A stretch of 64,000 nt of DNA from Bacteroidales bacterium (GCA_017527945.1 JAFXPL010000111.1:4400-68399); one strand, 5' to 3'; positions 25,668 to 34,564 are shown, counted from the stretch's first letter. Translations and numbers: made by a program. The notes: a model not told the origin generated them from the letters alone.

Positions 25668-26396
25668 TTATTTTTTCTTCTTGAAGGATCTGTTGAGTTC
25701 ATCCAAGACTTCATTCGTGATGTCATGGGCCGGATCGGCGTAAAGAAGCTGGCCGCCAGACTGATAACTGAAGATGTAGGATGCATTGTGTGCGGCATTA
25801 ACGCGCTGCGCAGCGGCATTCAGCGAGTCGGCCATCTGGGTCAAAGCCGCAGTATAACGGGCTTCCAGCGACTCCACGGCCTGCGCATAGTCGTTCTGCA
25901 AGCGCGTGCTCTCCTCCTGAAGGTTCTGCTGGGCATACTGGGCCTGCTGGGGCGTCAGCGAACCGGAACTGTAGTTCTTCTCGAAATTTGCAGCCTTCTG
26001 TTCCAATGCCTTCTGGCGGTTCTGGAACACCACTGCCTGCTTTTGCTTTTCCGAATCAATACTGTCCGTCAAAATCTTGACCAGCTCATAATGTTCATTG
26101 ATTGTGTCTATATTGATGAACACCACCTCTCCAGTGCCCTTCTCGGCAGGTTTTGCCACCACAGCCGTCTTTTTCCCTGCATTCCCGCAGCAGAAGTGCA
26201 GTATATACAGCACTATCACTGCGACCAAAAGCACTCCTTCTACAATCCAGTGCATCACAGAGGTCTTGTCCTTCGGAGCCTTTTCTTCCTCCGACACCGT
26301 CGTCGGTGCATCAACCACCACAAAACCTTTCTCATCCACGACCGTCGCATTGTTTTCAGCGACCCCATTCGTCATTTCATCGTTCATTTCTTCCAT
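25668..26396 (-). CDS. OmpH/Skp-like protein with an internal membrane anchor
   Basis: A 242-residue protein whose C-terminal two thirds match the OmpH/Skp pattern: FINIDTINEHYELVK, then a long coiled coil rich in Gln, Glu and Ala (about 115-200), and ending DITNEVLDELN. Skp-like proteins chaperone outer-membrane proteins in the periplasm. Unusually, there is no cleavable signal at the start. About 48 acidic, hydrophilic residues precede a single membrane helix (WIVEGVLLVAVIVLYILHF, about 50-68) ending in a CCG. The domain would therefore be tethered to the inner membrane, like the MORN-like protein that follows. The start lies 10 bases after heptamer array B. Confidence 0.85.
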   Translation of the reverse strand: MEEMNDEMTNGVAENNATVVDEKGFVVVDAPTTVSEEEKAPKDKTSVMHWIVEGVLLVAVIVLYILHFCCGNAGKKTAVVAKPAEKGTGEVVFINIDTINEHYELVKILTDSIDSEKQKQAVVFQNRQKALEQKAANFEKNYSSGSLTPQQAQYAQQNLQEESTRLQNDYAQAVESLEARYTAALTQMADSLNAAAQRVNAAHNASYIFSYQSGGQLLYADPAHDITNEVLDELNRSFKKKK

Positions 26397-26406
26397 ATTC
26401 CAATTT

Positions 26407-26476
26407 CTAAACTCTAAGTTCTAAATTCTAAGTTCTAAATTCTAAGTTCTAAGTTCTAAGTTCTAAATCCTAATTA
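26407..26476 (-). repeat. Heptamer array B, ten units ending in TAG, starting at the recQ stop codon
   Basis: Minus-strand units in transcription order: TAATTAG, GATTTAG, AACTTAG three times, AATTTAG, AACTTAG, AATTTAG, AACTTAG, AGTTTAG. The TAG of the first unit is the recQ stop codon. The array ends 10 bases before the ATG of the OmpH-like gene, filling the junction. Confidence 0.92.
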
Positions 26477-28671
26477 CCAACATCCGACAAGTATTTGATT
26501 CTCATGATTCGGATTTCCTCCAAAGTATATTCATCCTCACCAAGCACGCGCAGGGCCTCCTCGGCAGAATCTGTATCCGCATTGGCGAAATAATCGATGA
26601 TATCCTCCTGGTGATAAGGCTCGATTTCCTCGTCAATATAATAGGAGATGTCAATTTTAGCGCCGGAAGCCACAATATGCTCGATTTCCGTCAGCAACTC
26701 GTCCATATCCATGCCTTTGGCGATGGCGATGTCCTCAAAACTGATCTTATGGTCAATCCCTTGGATGATAAACAGCTTGTTGGCCGACTTCTTGGCGACC
26801 GTTTTCAGCACAAAATCCTGCGGGCGGTCGATCTCGTTCTCTTCAACATATTGTTTGATGAGTTCGATGAAACGTCGTCCGTATTTTTGTGCTTTTCCAG
26901 GGCCCACGCCCACCACCCGAGTCATCTCCTCCATAGTGATGGGATATTGGATGCACATGTCTTCCAACGAGGGGTCTTGGAAAATGACAAACGGCGGCAG
27001 GTTTTCCTCCTTGGAGATGGTTTTGCGCAAATCCTTCAGCAGACTGAACAGCACGGTGTCGAGGGCCTCCTCCACATTGCCGGCCACGGCATCCACTGCG
27101 GCATCCTCGTCCTCGTCCTCCTCCGATGCAGGTTTGATTGCCATAATCGGATATGGATTGTTCATGTATTTCTTGCCCTTGTCCGTAATTTTCAGCAGGC
27201 CATAATTCTCTATATCCTTGACAATCAAATTGTCGAAAATGGAAACGCGGACGATATTGGACCAGAATTTGGCATCATAGTCCATGCCTTCGCCAAACTG
27301 TTTCAGTTTCTCATGATGAAACTTCAGGATCGACGTGGTTTTGTTGCCACAGATGATATCGACGATCTGGTCTTCCTTGAACTGCTGTTTCACGGCCAGA
27401 ATCACCTCCAGCATCAACTGAATCTGCTCCGATGCGTCCATCTTGGGTTTCGGATGGTTGCAATTATCGCAGTTATGGCAGTTTTCTTCCGTGTAATTCT
27501 CGCCAAAATAGTGCAGAAGGTGCTTGCGGCGGCAATTCGTGGATTCGGCATACGCGGCAGTCTCGGCCAGCAGCTGCTTCACGATTTCCTGCTCTGACAC
27601 GGACTTCTTCGCCGAAAACTTCTCCAGTTTGTTCAGGTCTTTCTGGTCATAGAAAGCGATGCAAAGCCCTTCGCCGTCGTCACGACCCGCGCGACCCGTC
27701 TCCTGGTAATACCCTTCCAGGCTCTTGGGCATGTCATAGTGGATCACGAAACGTACATCGGGCTTGTCGATACCCATTCCGAAAGCGATGGTGGCCACAA
27801 TCACCTCGGCCTTTTCCATCAGGAAATCATCTTGGTTCTGCACACGGGTTTTGGAGTCAAGCCCCGCATGGTACGGCAATGCACGAATGCCGTTCTCCTG
27901 CAACAACACGGCCAGTTCCTCCACTTTCTTACGACTCAGGCAATAGATGATGCCTGATTTGCCGGGATGATTCTTGATAAATTTAACCACCTCCTTGTCA
28001 ACATCTTTCGTCTTCTCCCGAATTTCGTAATACAGATTCGGACGGTTAAACGAGGATATGAACACCTCCGCCTTGTCCATGCCGAGGTTTTTCTGAATGT
28101 CGCTTTGTACCTTCGGTGTTGCCGTGGCAGTAAGGGCTATCACCGGCACATCCTTGCCGATCTGCTGGATAATCTTTCGAATATTCCGATATTCGGGGCG
28201 GAAGTCATGCCCCCACTCCGAAATACAGTGCGCCTCGTCGATGGCGTAGAACGATATGTTGATGTCTTGAAAGAAGTTGACATTCTCTTCCTTTGTTAAG
28301 GACTCGGGTGCCACATACAGCAACTTTGTCTTCCCTGAAAGCAAATCTTTCCTGACTTCAGAAATCTCCGCCTTGTTCAGCGATGAGTTCAAGAAGTGCG
28401 CAATCCCGCGGTCGGTCCCGAACGTGCGGATCGCATCCACTTGGTTCTTCATCAAAGCAATCAAAGGCGAGATGACAATGGCCGTGCCATCGCTCATCAG
28501 CGCAGGCAACTGGTAGCACATTGACTTGCCTCCGCCTGTGGGCATTATCACAAAACAATCCTTCCCTTTCAACAATGTCTTGATGATTTTCAGTTGATCA
28601 CCCTTGAACGTGTCAAACCCGAAAACCGTTTTCAACGTCTGATAAATAGCCTTGTCCGTAATTCTCTTCAT
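26470..28671 (-). CDS. recQ: ATP-dependent DNA helicase RecQ
   Basis: A 733-residue 3'-5' DNA helicase for recombination repair. Walker A is PTGGGKS (44-50) and the DEAH box is at 145-148 in AIDEAHCISEWGHDFRPEY. The conserved helicase motif GMGIDKPDVRFVIHYDMP is followed by the four-cysteine zinc site (C-x-...CHNCDNC) and a winged-helix RQC domain. An HRDC domain appears around PPFVIFQDPSLEDMC, and a C-terminal extension of about 100 residues follows. The promoter TATCTTTG is at 28732-28739. The gene heads a minus-strand series with the OmpH-like, MORN-like, tnaA and DUF3109 genes. Its TAG stop starts heptamer array B. Confidence 0.96.
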   Translation of the reverse strand: MKRITDKAIYQTLKTVFGFDTFKGDQLKIIKTLLKGKDCFVIMPTGGGKSMCYQLPALMSDGTAIVISPLIALMKNQVDAIRTFGTDRGIAHFLNSSLNKAEISEVRKDLLSGKTKLLYVAPESLTKEENVNFFQDINISFYAIDEAHCISEWGHDFRPEYRNIRKIIQQIGKDVPVIALTATATPKVQSDIQKNLGMDKAEVFISSFNRPNLYYEIREKTKDVDKEVVKFIKNHPGKSGIIYCLSRKKVEELAVLLQENGIRALPYHAGLDSKTRVQNQDDFLMEKAEVIVATIAFGMGIDKPDVRFVIHYDMPKSLEGYYQETGRAGRDDGEGLCIAFYDQKDLNKLEKFSAKKSVSEQEIVKQLLAETAAYAESTNCRRKHLLHYFGENYTEENCHNCDNCNHPKPKMDASEQIQLMLEVILAVKQQFKEDQIVDIICGNKTTSILKFHHEKLKQFGEGMDYDAKFWSNIVRVSIFDNLIVKDIENYGLLKITDKGKKYMNNPYPIMAIKPASEEDEDEDAAVDAVAGNVEEALDTVLFSLLKDLRKTISKEENLPPFVIFQDPSLEDMCIQYPITMEEMTRVVGVGPGKAQKYGRRFIELIKQYVEENEIDRPQDFVLKTVAKKSANKLFIIQGIDHKISFEDIAIAKGMDMDELLTEIEHIVASGAKIDISYYIDEEIEPYHQEDIIDYFANADTDSAEEALRVLGEDEYTLEEIRIMRIKYLSDVGN

Positions 28672-28731
28672 GCAGAAAGATATAAAAATTCAACAAAAAA
28701 ACGAGCTTTTACACTCCTATAAAATTAAGTA

Positions 28732-28739
28732 CAAAGATA
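28732..28739 (-). promoter_or_regulatory. -7 promoter element TATCTTTG for recQ
   Basis: TAnnTTTG match 61 bases before the recQ ATG, in an AT-rich gap of about 140 bases. Confidence 0.7.
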
Positions 28740-28815
28740 TAAAATATTTGGAATACTGACACACTTTAAAAAAAACTTGGAAGATTTTTTTTCAACAAGC
28801 CATTATTCCCATGAT

Positions 28816-29625
28816 TTATTGAGACTTGAGATGGTTATATAGACACGTTTTCACCCCTCTTTCCAGGGAATAGAACGGCTTTTTATAGCCACATCTTCTC
28901 AAATAAGAGAGGTCAGTGTCGGCAATTTGCACAGCATACGACGAAGAATCATGCAAAAAATCGTCATACTTGATAACATCGGGAAGCCCGATTGCACGGA
29001 AAATCGCTTTCGCAACTGCCGTGTCAGTTCGGGGAAAACCAGACCCTATCTCATACCAGCCGTTCGCGGGATGGTGCACATACAACCAATACAACACACG
29101 CACAAGATCTTTCTCGTACAAAAAATCCGTTTCCCGTTCCCAGCATACGCCGTCCATACCCGAATACCGACGAACGGTCACTGAAGCTTTCTCAACCATT
29201 TCTCCGTAGCACTTCCATATACGGGAACCATTTTCCGAAGCACCATACACCTCCCCGGTAAGACATATATAATATGCGGGCGGTTTCCGAAATTGCTTTC
29301 CACACCAAGCATTGAATTTCCCGGCAAGGGTGTTAAAACTGAAATCAAGGTTGTATTTATAGAAAACAACCGTCAGAGGCACCCGTTCTTTTGCAGAAAG
29401 CGACCAAAGCGATTGCAGAAAGTCAAGATTCTGGCTTGATTCGTCACTTTGCATCTGCCTTTTGGCAAAATAGAATAGGGCATCCGTATCGGGCTTGTTC
29501 GATGCGAGCCGATCCATCAGCGACTTGTCATCGCCCAGTTCAACCACCGGGCCCAAATGCATGGCACCGAACTTCCCCGACAAAGAGGAAACCAGAAAAT
29601 CAGATTCTCCTGCAATCAGTATCAT
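28816..29625 (-). CDS. Epimerase-like (SDR/HldD-type) pseudoenzyme behind the T9SS operon
   Basis: A 269-residue protein that aligns by eye over its length with ADP-L-glycero-D-manno-heptose 6-epimerase-type SDRs. Matching segments are EVYGASENGSRI (NVYGPNEYHKGRM), RETDFLYEKDLVRV (RDFIYVKDVVDV) and YEIGSGFPRT (YNLGTGKART). Further matches are IADTDLSYLRRCGYKKPF and YSLERGV (EADMSKLR..GY.KPF.SLEEGV). The expected NAD motif GGxGFIGSxL is instead GESDFLVSSL, with three glycines lost. The catalytic Tyr-x3-Lys aligns to F97 and A101. An active epimerase is therefore unlikely; a binding or structural role is inferred. It follows gldN with its own promoter fused to the gldN terminator. Confidence 0.75.
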   Translation of the reverse strand: MILIAGESDFLVSSLSGKFGAMHLGPVVELGDDKSLMDRLASNKPDTDALFYFAKRQMQSDESSQNLDFLQSLWSLSAKERVPLTVVFYKYNLDFSFNTLAGKFNAWCGKQFRKPPAYYICLTGEVYGASENGSRIWKCYGEMVEKASVTVRRYSGMDGVCWERETDFLYEKDLVRVLYWLYVHHPANGWYEIGSGFPRTDTAVAKAIFRAIGLPDVIKYDDFLHDSSSYAVQIADTDLSYLRRCGYKKPFYSLERGVKTCLYNHLKSQ

Positions 29626-29638
29626 CTTGCTTTTTTTG

Positions 29639-29646
29639 CAAAAATA
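29639..29646 (-). promoter_or_regulatory. -7 promoter element TATTTTTG for the epimerase-like gene
   Basis: TAnnTTTG match lying directly in the T-rich tail of the gldN terminator, 14 bases before the ATG; a transcript from it would have a leader of only a few bases. Confidence 0.55.
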
Positions 29647-29649
29647 AAA

Positions 29650-29674
29650 AAAACGGACGAAAATCGTCCGTTTT
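29650..29674 (-). terminator. Intrinsic terminator of the porP-gldN operon
   Basis: Minus-strand hairpin with an 11-bp stem AAAACGGACGA / TCGTCCGTTTT and loop TTT, followed by a run of T. It lies 30 bases after the gldN stop. Confidence 0.85.
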
Positions 29675-29703
29675 CTTGAAAATTATGAAAAAGTCGTTGA
29701 AAA

Positions 29704-30639
29704 TTAAAATTCCCAGAGGTCGTGTTCGAAAACCCTCATCTTGTCGGTGATACGCTCCGACTCGATACGCTGATCGCGGGAATTAGCGATATAATCAGCA
29801 ATATCACGATCATACACATTCGACTCCTTGTAAATCAAGCTGGAGAAATCGCGCTTCCAGGTAATCAGGTCGTCGAAAGAGAGACGAGCGGCCTGGTTCT
29901 TCACATTGAAGACCTCCTGCTGAGCCAAGAACGGACGAAGTTCATTGTAGTAAATGTAGCCCAAACGTTTTTGCGTCATTTCGGCGGCCACATCTTCTTC
30001 GTCTTGCTCTTCATCATAGTACGAATTATTCGCAGTTTGACGTTCGTACTCGATGATCGGTTCAATCTCCAGAATCTGTACTCTAAAAGTCGAATACTGC
30101 TTGTCGAAATACCAAACCTCTTTCACACGATAATTGATGATTTCCTTCGGCTCGAATTGAATAATCAACTCCTGAGTTCCGATTTCCTCACCATCTTCGT
30201 TGATTTGGGGAATGGTCGTCACTTGTGAGATGAGACTTTGAAGTTCGTCACGCGAATAGGGAAGTGTGCACATCTCGTCGGAGTAGATAGGCAGCACACC
30301 TTCGGTGCGTTCCGGATTGGACATGTCGATGGCATCGAAAATCGTCTGTCCGAGGCTTCGCCACGTGCCGCGCACTTCCGTAGGGAAATAGAGCGGATGG
30401 TTGACTTTCTCGCGCAGATCGATAATGCGCCAAATAGTCCAATAGTACATCACATCAGCCTGGCGTACAGGCGGATAAGCTACCGTTTCGGTAAAATCTC
30501 CCGTATTCACCTGCTCCCACGGCATTTCCACCGGCGGGCGAACAGGTTGCTCCAGGGTACTGCCCTCGGTTTCATCTTCCTGAGCAAACGCGCAGGTGAA
30601 AGCGAGGAACATCATTGCTAATACTGTGAACTTTTTCAT
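29704..30639 (-). CDS. gldN: Type IX secretion system ring protein GldN/PorN
   Basis: A 311-residue periplasmic component of the T9SS that forms a ring with the GldK lipoprotein under the outer membrane. A signal peptide ends CAFAQ. The family features are the early MPWEQVNTGDFTETVAYPPVR region, YYWTIWRIIDLREKVNHPL and the C-terminal DRDIADYIANSRDQRIESERI. An acidic low-complexity patch (about 212-222, YYDEEQDEEDV) lies in the middle. It is the last gene of porP-gldK-gldL-gldM-gldN, 21 bases after gldM, and is followed by a terminator. Confidence 0.95.
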   Translation of the reverse strand: MKKFTVLAMMFLAFTCAFAQEDETEGSTLEQPVRPPVEMPWEQVNTGDFTETVAYPPVRQADVMYYWTIWRIIDLREKVNHPLYFPTEVRGTWRSLGQTIFDAIDMSNPERTEGVLPIYSDEMCTLPYSRDELQSLISQVTTIPQINEDGEEIGTQELIIQFEPKEIINYRVKEVWYFDKQYSTFRVQILEIEPIIEYERQTANNSYYDEEQDEEDVAAEMTQKRLGYIYYNELRPFLAQQEVFNVKNQAARLSFDDLITWKRDFSSLIYKESNVYDRDIADYIANSRDQRIESERITDKMRVFEHDLWEF

Positions 30640-30660
30640 AATTATGTTTTTTTTCAGTTA

Positions 30661-32289
30661 TTATCTGATACGGACGGAGAATTCGTCCAAAGTACGCGAA
30701 CCAGCCTCAGAGGAGACCTTGATATCGCTGAAATAGACAACCGTGTTGGCCGAAGCCTTCTGAATGGCAGACTTTGCTTTTTCGCTGAGTCCACCGCCTT
30801 GACAAACGATAGCGGGCTCTTCCATTCCCTTGCTCACGATAATCACGCGGAAAGAGTTGACCGACCATTTCAAGTCATAGACAAAGTCGTCGCCCATGGT
30901 GGCGCGCACCATCGGGTTGGCCAGGATTTCAGCCTTGGCACGCTTGCCGCCGCGGATATTGGCACCCAACACGGCACGCGGATCCGGAACACGTTTCACA
31001 CGGAAGGTCGTGTTACCCAGTGTTTTGGTAGATTCGCCCACCTTAGCAGCCACAGAAGCCTGCACGGTCTTGCCGATCAAAGAGGTAGGAACGCTCACAT
31101 TGAACTTGCCGCCACCTTGAGAGGTGAGGCTACAGCCAGGGAACGAAACGCTCAGCTTGTCGGCGGCAACAGGGCCGGAGACGGACACCGGGTTGGCAAT
31201 ACCGGCGTAAAGCACGTTCATCTTGTCAGCCGCGATAGTAGCCGACGGAGCCAGCACTGTGTATTTATCCTTGAAGCCATAGTATCTGGGCTGTCCGTTA
31301 GGATCCATAATCTTGATCAAACCGGCGTATTTCTGCTCACCCGTACCACTGGTACCGATTTTCAGTTTCACAAGACCATTTTCGCCTTCAATTTTGTTGG
31401 CACCGCCAAGACCGTCTTCTGTCAGCGTGTCAGCACCCATTTTGTACCAAACCTCAGGAGTGGATTTGCTGTCGTACGCAGCCACAATGATGTCAGCTTC
31501 GTAGGGATCACCGGAGAACACCATCTGGGATTTCGGGATGGAGCGACCGCTCACCTGGTCGAACTTGAAGTCATCGGCGCTGATGGAGGCCTTCAGGTAG
31601 TTAAGCATCATCGACTCGGCATTTTTCACTTCGCCAATCATCTTGTTCAACAGCGTGACCGACGCAGCGGTGATAATATGCTCAAAGTTATGTTGCTCCC
31701 AATCTTCCTTATGCGTGTCTTTCCAATAGGTGGCATCCACATTGAGACCCATACCTTCTTCCAGACGCTTCTGGTCTTCCTTCTTAGCCAACTTCAGGAT
31801 ATTCGCCTTATACTTTTTAACCGCTTCTTTCAGTTTCTTGGCGTTGCCTTGACGAATCATGAAGTCGGTGGGAATGTCGAAGTTATCTTTCTTGACGATT
31901 GTGGAAACCGTCTTCAGTTGCTTCACCTCCTTGCCGCTTTCGTCCTTGACCACTGCGAGGGAGTCGCCGTCAACTTCAAAAATAAGGTCATTGCGCATCT
32001 TTTCAATGAATTTCACCATGGCATCGGATTCTTTTTTCAGAATCTGCGCCTTGTTGTAGGCTTCGTCAACTTTCGCGCCGAGAATGGTTTTCTGACCAAT
32101 GAACCATTGGTAGTCGTTCGCATTCTGGTTAGCCGCGATATTGGTGGATGTCACCAGGGTCTCGTCCACAACCACGAAGGCATTCAAAATTTCCGCAGAA
32201 ACGTTCAAAGCCAACATGGCGGTGTACACCAGGTACATCATCTGAATCATTTTCTGTCTCGGGGTTTCCGGACAATTTGTTGCACCCAT
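30661..32289 (-). CDS. gldM: Type IX secretion/gliding motor protein GldM/PorM
   Basis: A 542-residue inner-membrane protein that, with GldL, forms the proton-driven T9SS motor and spans the periplasm to contact the GldK/N ring. The start NCPETPRQKMIQMMYLVYTA contains the single N-terminal membrane helix (about 14-36). A helical D1-like domain follows, and then three beta-rich domains from about 230 onward. Length and order match the family. It is preceded by gldL (45-base gap) and followed by gldN. The protein lacks a cleavable signal, as expected. Confidence 0.96.
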   Translation of the reverse strand: MGATNCPETPRQKMIQMMYLVYTAMLALNVSAEILNAFVVVDETLVTSTNIAANQNANDYQWFIGQKTILGAKVDEAYNKAQILKKESDAMVKFIEKMRNDLIFEVDGDSLAVVKDESGKEVKQLKTVSTIVKKDNFDIPTDFMIRQGNAKKLKEAVKKYKANILKLAKKEDQKRLEEGMGLNVDATYWKDTHKEDWEQHNFEHIITAASVTLLNKMIGEVKNAESMMLNYLKASISADDFKFDQVSGRSIPKSQMVFSGDPYEADIIVAAYDSKSTPEVWYKMGADTLTEDGLGGANKIEGENGLVKLKIGTSGTGEQKYAGLIKIMDPNGQPRYYGFKDKYTVLAPSATIAADKMNVLYAGIANPVSVSGPVAADKLSVSFPGCSLTSQGGGKFNVSVPTSLIGKTVQASVAAKVGESTKTLGNTTFRVKRVPDPRAVLGANIRGGKRAKAEILANPMVRATMGDDFVYDLKWSVNSFRVIIVSKGMEEPAIVCQGGGLSEKAKSAIQKASANTVVYFSDIKVSSEAGSRTLDEFSVRIR

Positions 32290-32334
32290 ATCTCTGTTAC
32301 TTTAGTTAATGAATGGTTTTGAACTAAGAGAATA

Positions 32335-33081
32335 CTACTTCATTGCGGCAAGCATATTGCCGTAAACATTACTGAGTTTTGAGATATTGGCGGTCAATTT
32401 GTCCATTTCGGACTTGAAGCTACCAGCCTGTTCCATGGACTTAGCCGTTTGGTCGTAAGCGACGGCCAGTTGGGAGACAGCGGCGGTGGCTCTCTTCACG
32501 CTTTCGATATAGGCTGCGGTGGCTCCGCCATCGGTATCGAGGTTGGAAGCAACCTTGTCATACTTCAGCGTCAGGTTACGCACCGATTCGGAAGCTTTCT
32601 GCAAGCTGCTGGTGTAGTTGTCGGTGGAGACGACGGCGTCGGAGACTCCGGCGAGCTTCTGGGCATTGTCGCTCAAATTACGCATACCCGTAGCGAGGCT
32701 TTCCATCAATTCGGGACCGATCTTAGCTTCCTCCAGCATTTTATCCAATGCTTGGGTCGTAGAGAGTGCGCTGTTCTTCACTTGTTGCTTTTTCTCGCGG
32801 CGAGACATTTTCTCGCTTTGCTCGATCTCAATGTCCGTGCCTGTGGCCAATTCAGGATAGACCAGAGCCCAGTTGTACTCAACGTGCAGCGGCTCGAAGG
32901 CGGAGAAGAAGAAGATGATAGCCTCGATGGACATACCCAAGATCAGCATGATGTCGGCACCCGGCAAGTGCAAAATCTTGAACAAGGCACCGATGATGAC
33001 GACTGATGCACCCCAGCCGTACAGTTTTGCCATACTGTTTTTGTAAGCTTTCGATCTGACGATTTGATCAATTTTACCCAT
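32335..33081 (-). CDS. gldL: Type IX secretion/gliding motor protein GldL/PorL
   Basis: A 248-residue partner of GldM in the T9SS motor. The N-terminus KAYKNSMAKLYGWGASVVII leads into two closely spaced membrane helices (about 20-40 and 43-63), with the conserved ILHLPGADIMLILGM between and within them. The acidic FFFSAFEPLHVEYNWALVYPEL follows. The remaining part is a cytoplasmic helical region rich in Ala, Ser and Lys. This is the expected GldL organisation. The gene lies between gldK and gldM. Confidence 0.95.
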   Translation of the reverse strand: MGKIDQIVRSKAYKNSMAKLYGWGASVVIIGALFKILHLPGADIMLILGMSIEAIIFFFSAFEPLHVEYNWALVYPELATGTDIEIEQSEKMSRREKKQQVKNSALSTTQALDKMLEEAKIGPELMESLATGMRNLSDNAQKLAGVSDAVVSTDNYTSSLQKASESVRNLTLKYDKVASNLDTDGGATAAYIESVKRATAAVSQLAVAYDQTAKSMEQAGSFKSEMDKLTANISKLSNVYGNMLAAMK

Positions 33082-33133
33082 TTGTTTGTTTTTTTTAAGT
33101 TAATGATTTATGTTTTATTGAAATTTCCAACTA

Positions 33134-34564
33134 TTAATAAACATGTGAGGCGCTCTTGCTGTTATTGTCGCCTCTCTGGCGGCCCATGTAAGACTGGACG
33201 TTACGGAATCCAACGTAAGACTTACAGGTATCCTGATATTCGTAGGTTCTCGCATAGACTGTGGTATAGTAGCTGACATCCTTCCAAGAACCGCCGCGGA
33301 TTACCTTTCTCTTCTTGACAGGAGAGTCATCCTTGGTAGCATAATAGACATAGGCCGGGTTCATGTCGTGGGTGAAGTTGGTGGCGGACTCGTCGAAAGC
33401 GTCCTCGCACCATTCGGCGACATTGCCGCTCATGTCAAAGAGTCTCCAGTCGTTGGGATGATAGTGTGCCACGATGCCGGGATAGAGATTGTCATCGGCG
33501 ATATAGTTACCGCGCTGCGGTTTGAAGTTGCTCAAGAAGCAGCCGTTGCGGTTGGTCGTGTACGGACCGCCCCACGGATAGGGGACGAGTTCCTTACCGC
33601 CGCGGGCACCCCATTCCCATTCAGCCTCAAGAGGCAGACGGAACTCCTGCTCGTTCGCATATTCCTTGCCAGCCAACCAGGACATGCGCAATTGGGTTCT
33701 CCAACTGGAGAAAGCCTTGGCTTGACGCCAGCTGACACCCACGACCGGGTAATTGTCGTATTGCGGATTATTGAAGTAGTTCAAAATCATCGGCTCATTG
33801 TAGGAATAGACAAAATCGTGCGCCCAGCAGAGGGTGTCGGGATAGATGTTGACCACCTCGTGCTTGATGAAGCGCTGCCAGCCGTTGCCCATGCTGCTGG
33901 GACGGTTCGCATAGATACCGCCGAAATCGTTGCCTTCCTTGTCGAACTCCTTGGTTGCGGCACCGAACTCGTCAGGATTTTTCGGGTTCCTGTAGTTGCG
34001 GTAATCGAGCCACCAGTACTCATAATTCAACATGGAGATATTCATGCGGTTTTGGCTATAGTGATAGAAGCGGGTGTTGAGTTTGCTGAACATCGGGGAA
34101 AGGGCGGACTGGACCTCCTCGTTGTCAGAATCCCACGGGATTTTCTCCTTCCAGTTAATCACCTTGGGCTCAATGACTTCGCCTTCATTCTCGCCTTTAT
34201 CGTATTTCTTATAATGGCCATATTTCTCGGCATCGGTGATTTCAGCGTCGCCGAGGAGCGTATGGGCGATGGAGTCGCGAACCCAATAGACGAACTGGCG
34301 GTACTCGTTATTGGTGATTTCCGTCTCGTCCATCCAAAAGGCCGCCACCGTCACATTCTTCGACTGCTGAGTGAGAGCGAAGGGGACATCCTGGTCGCCG
34401 CCGCCCATCAAATAATGGCCGGTGGGAACATAGACCATGCCGTAGGGCTCCAGTTCGGAGAATTCCGGACGATCCTTCACGCCGACGAGCTGGCCGTCGC
34501 CGCCGTTTTGGCAGGACACCAGTAACACGAATGCCGCTGCAAGAGAAATGATTACCCGTTTCAT
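33134..34564 (-). CDS. gldK: Type IX secretion system lipoprotein GldK/PorK
   Basis: A 476-residue outer-membrane lipoprotein that forms the T9SS ring with GldN. The signal MKRVIISLAAAFVLLVSC has the lipobox LLVSC (Cys18). The rest is a formylglycine-generating-enzyme/SUMF1-like fold: GMVYVPTGHYLMGGGDQD near the start, WMDETEITNNEYRQF, VVGVSWRQAKAFSSW, LPLEAEWEWGARGG and VIRGGSWKD. The ATG at 34564 gives the lipoprotein signal; the open frame to 34717 overlaps porP and is rejected. It follows porP by 52 bases. Confidence 0.96.
   Translation of the reverse strand: MKRVIISLAAAFVLLVSCQNGGDGQLVGVKDRPEFSELEPYGMVYVPTGHYLMGGGDQDVPFALTQQSKNVTVAAFWMDETEITNNEYRQFVYWVRDSIAHTLLGDAEITDAEKYGHYKKYDKGENEGEVIEPKVINWKEKIPWDSDNEEVQSALSPMFSKLNTRFYHYSQNRMNISMLNYEYWWLDYRNYRNPKNPDEFGAATKEFDKEGNDFGGIYANRPSSMGNGWQRFIKHEVVNIYPDTLCWAHDFVYSYNEPMILNYFNNPQYDNYPVVGVSWRQAKAFSSWRTQLRMSWLAGKEYANEQEFRLPLEAEWEWGARGGKELVPYPWGGPYTTNRNGCFLSNFKPQRGNYIADDNLYPGIVAHYHPNDWRLFDMSGNVAEWCEDAFDESATNFTHDMNPAYVYYATKDDSPVKKRKVIRGGSWKDVSYYTTVYARTYEYQDTCKSYVGFRNVQSYMGRQRGDNNSKSASHVY

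Noticed and set aside
23573..26417. Two long overlapping plus-strand frames (484 and 481 residues)
   Set aside because: They lie antisense to tnaA and the MORN-like and OmpH-like genes, which have clear homologues and promoters.
30799..32322. 507-residue open frame on the plus strand
   Set aside because: Antisense to gldM; no recognisable protein features.
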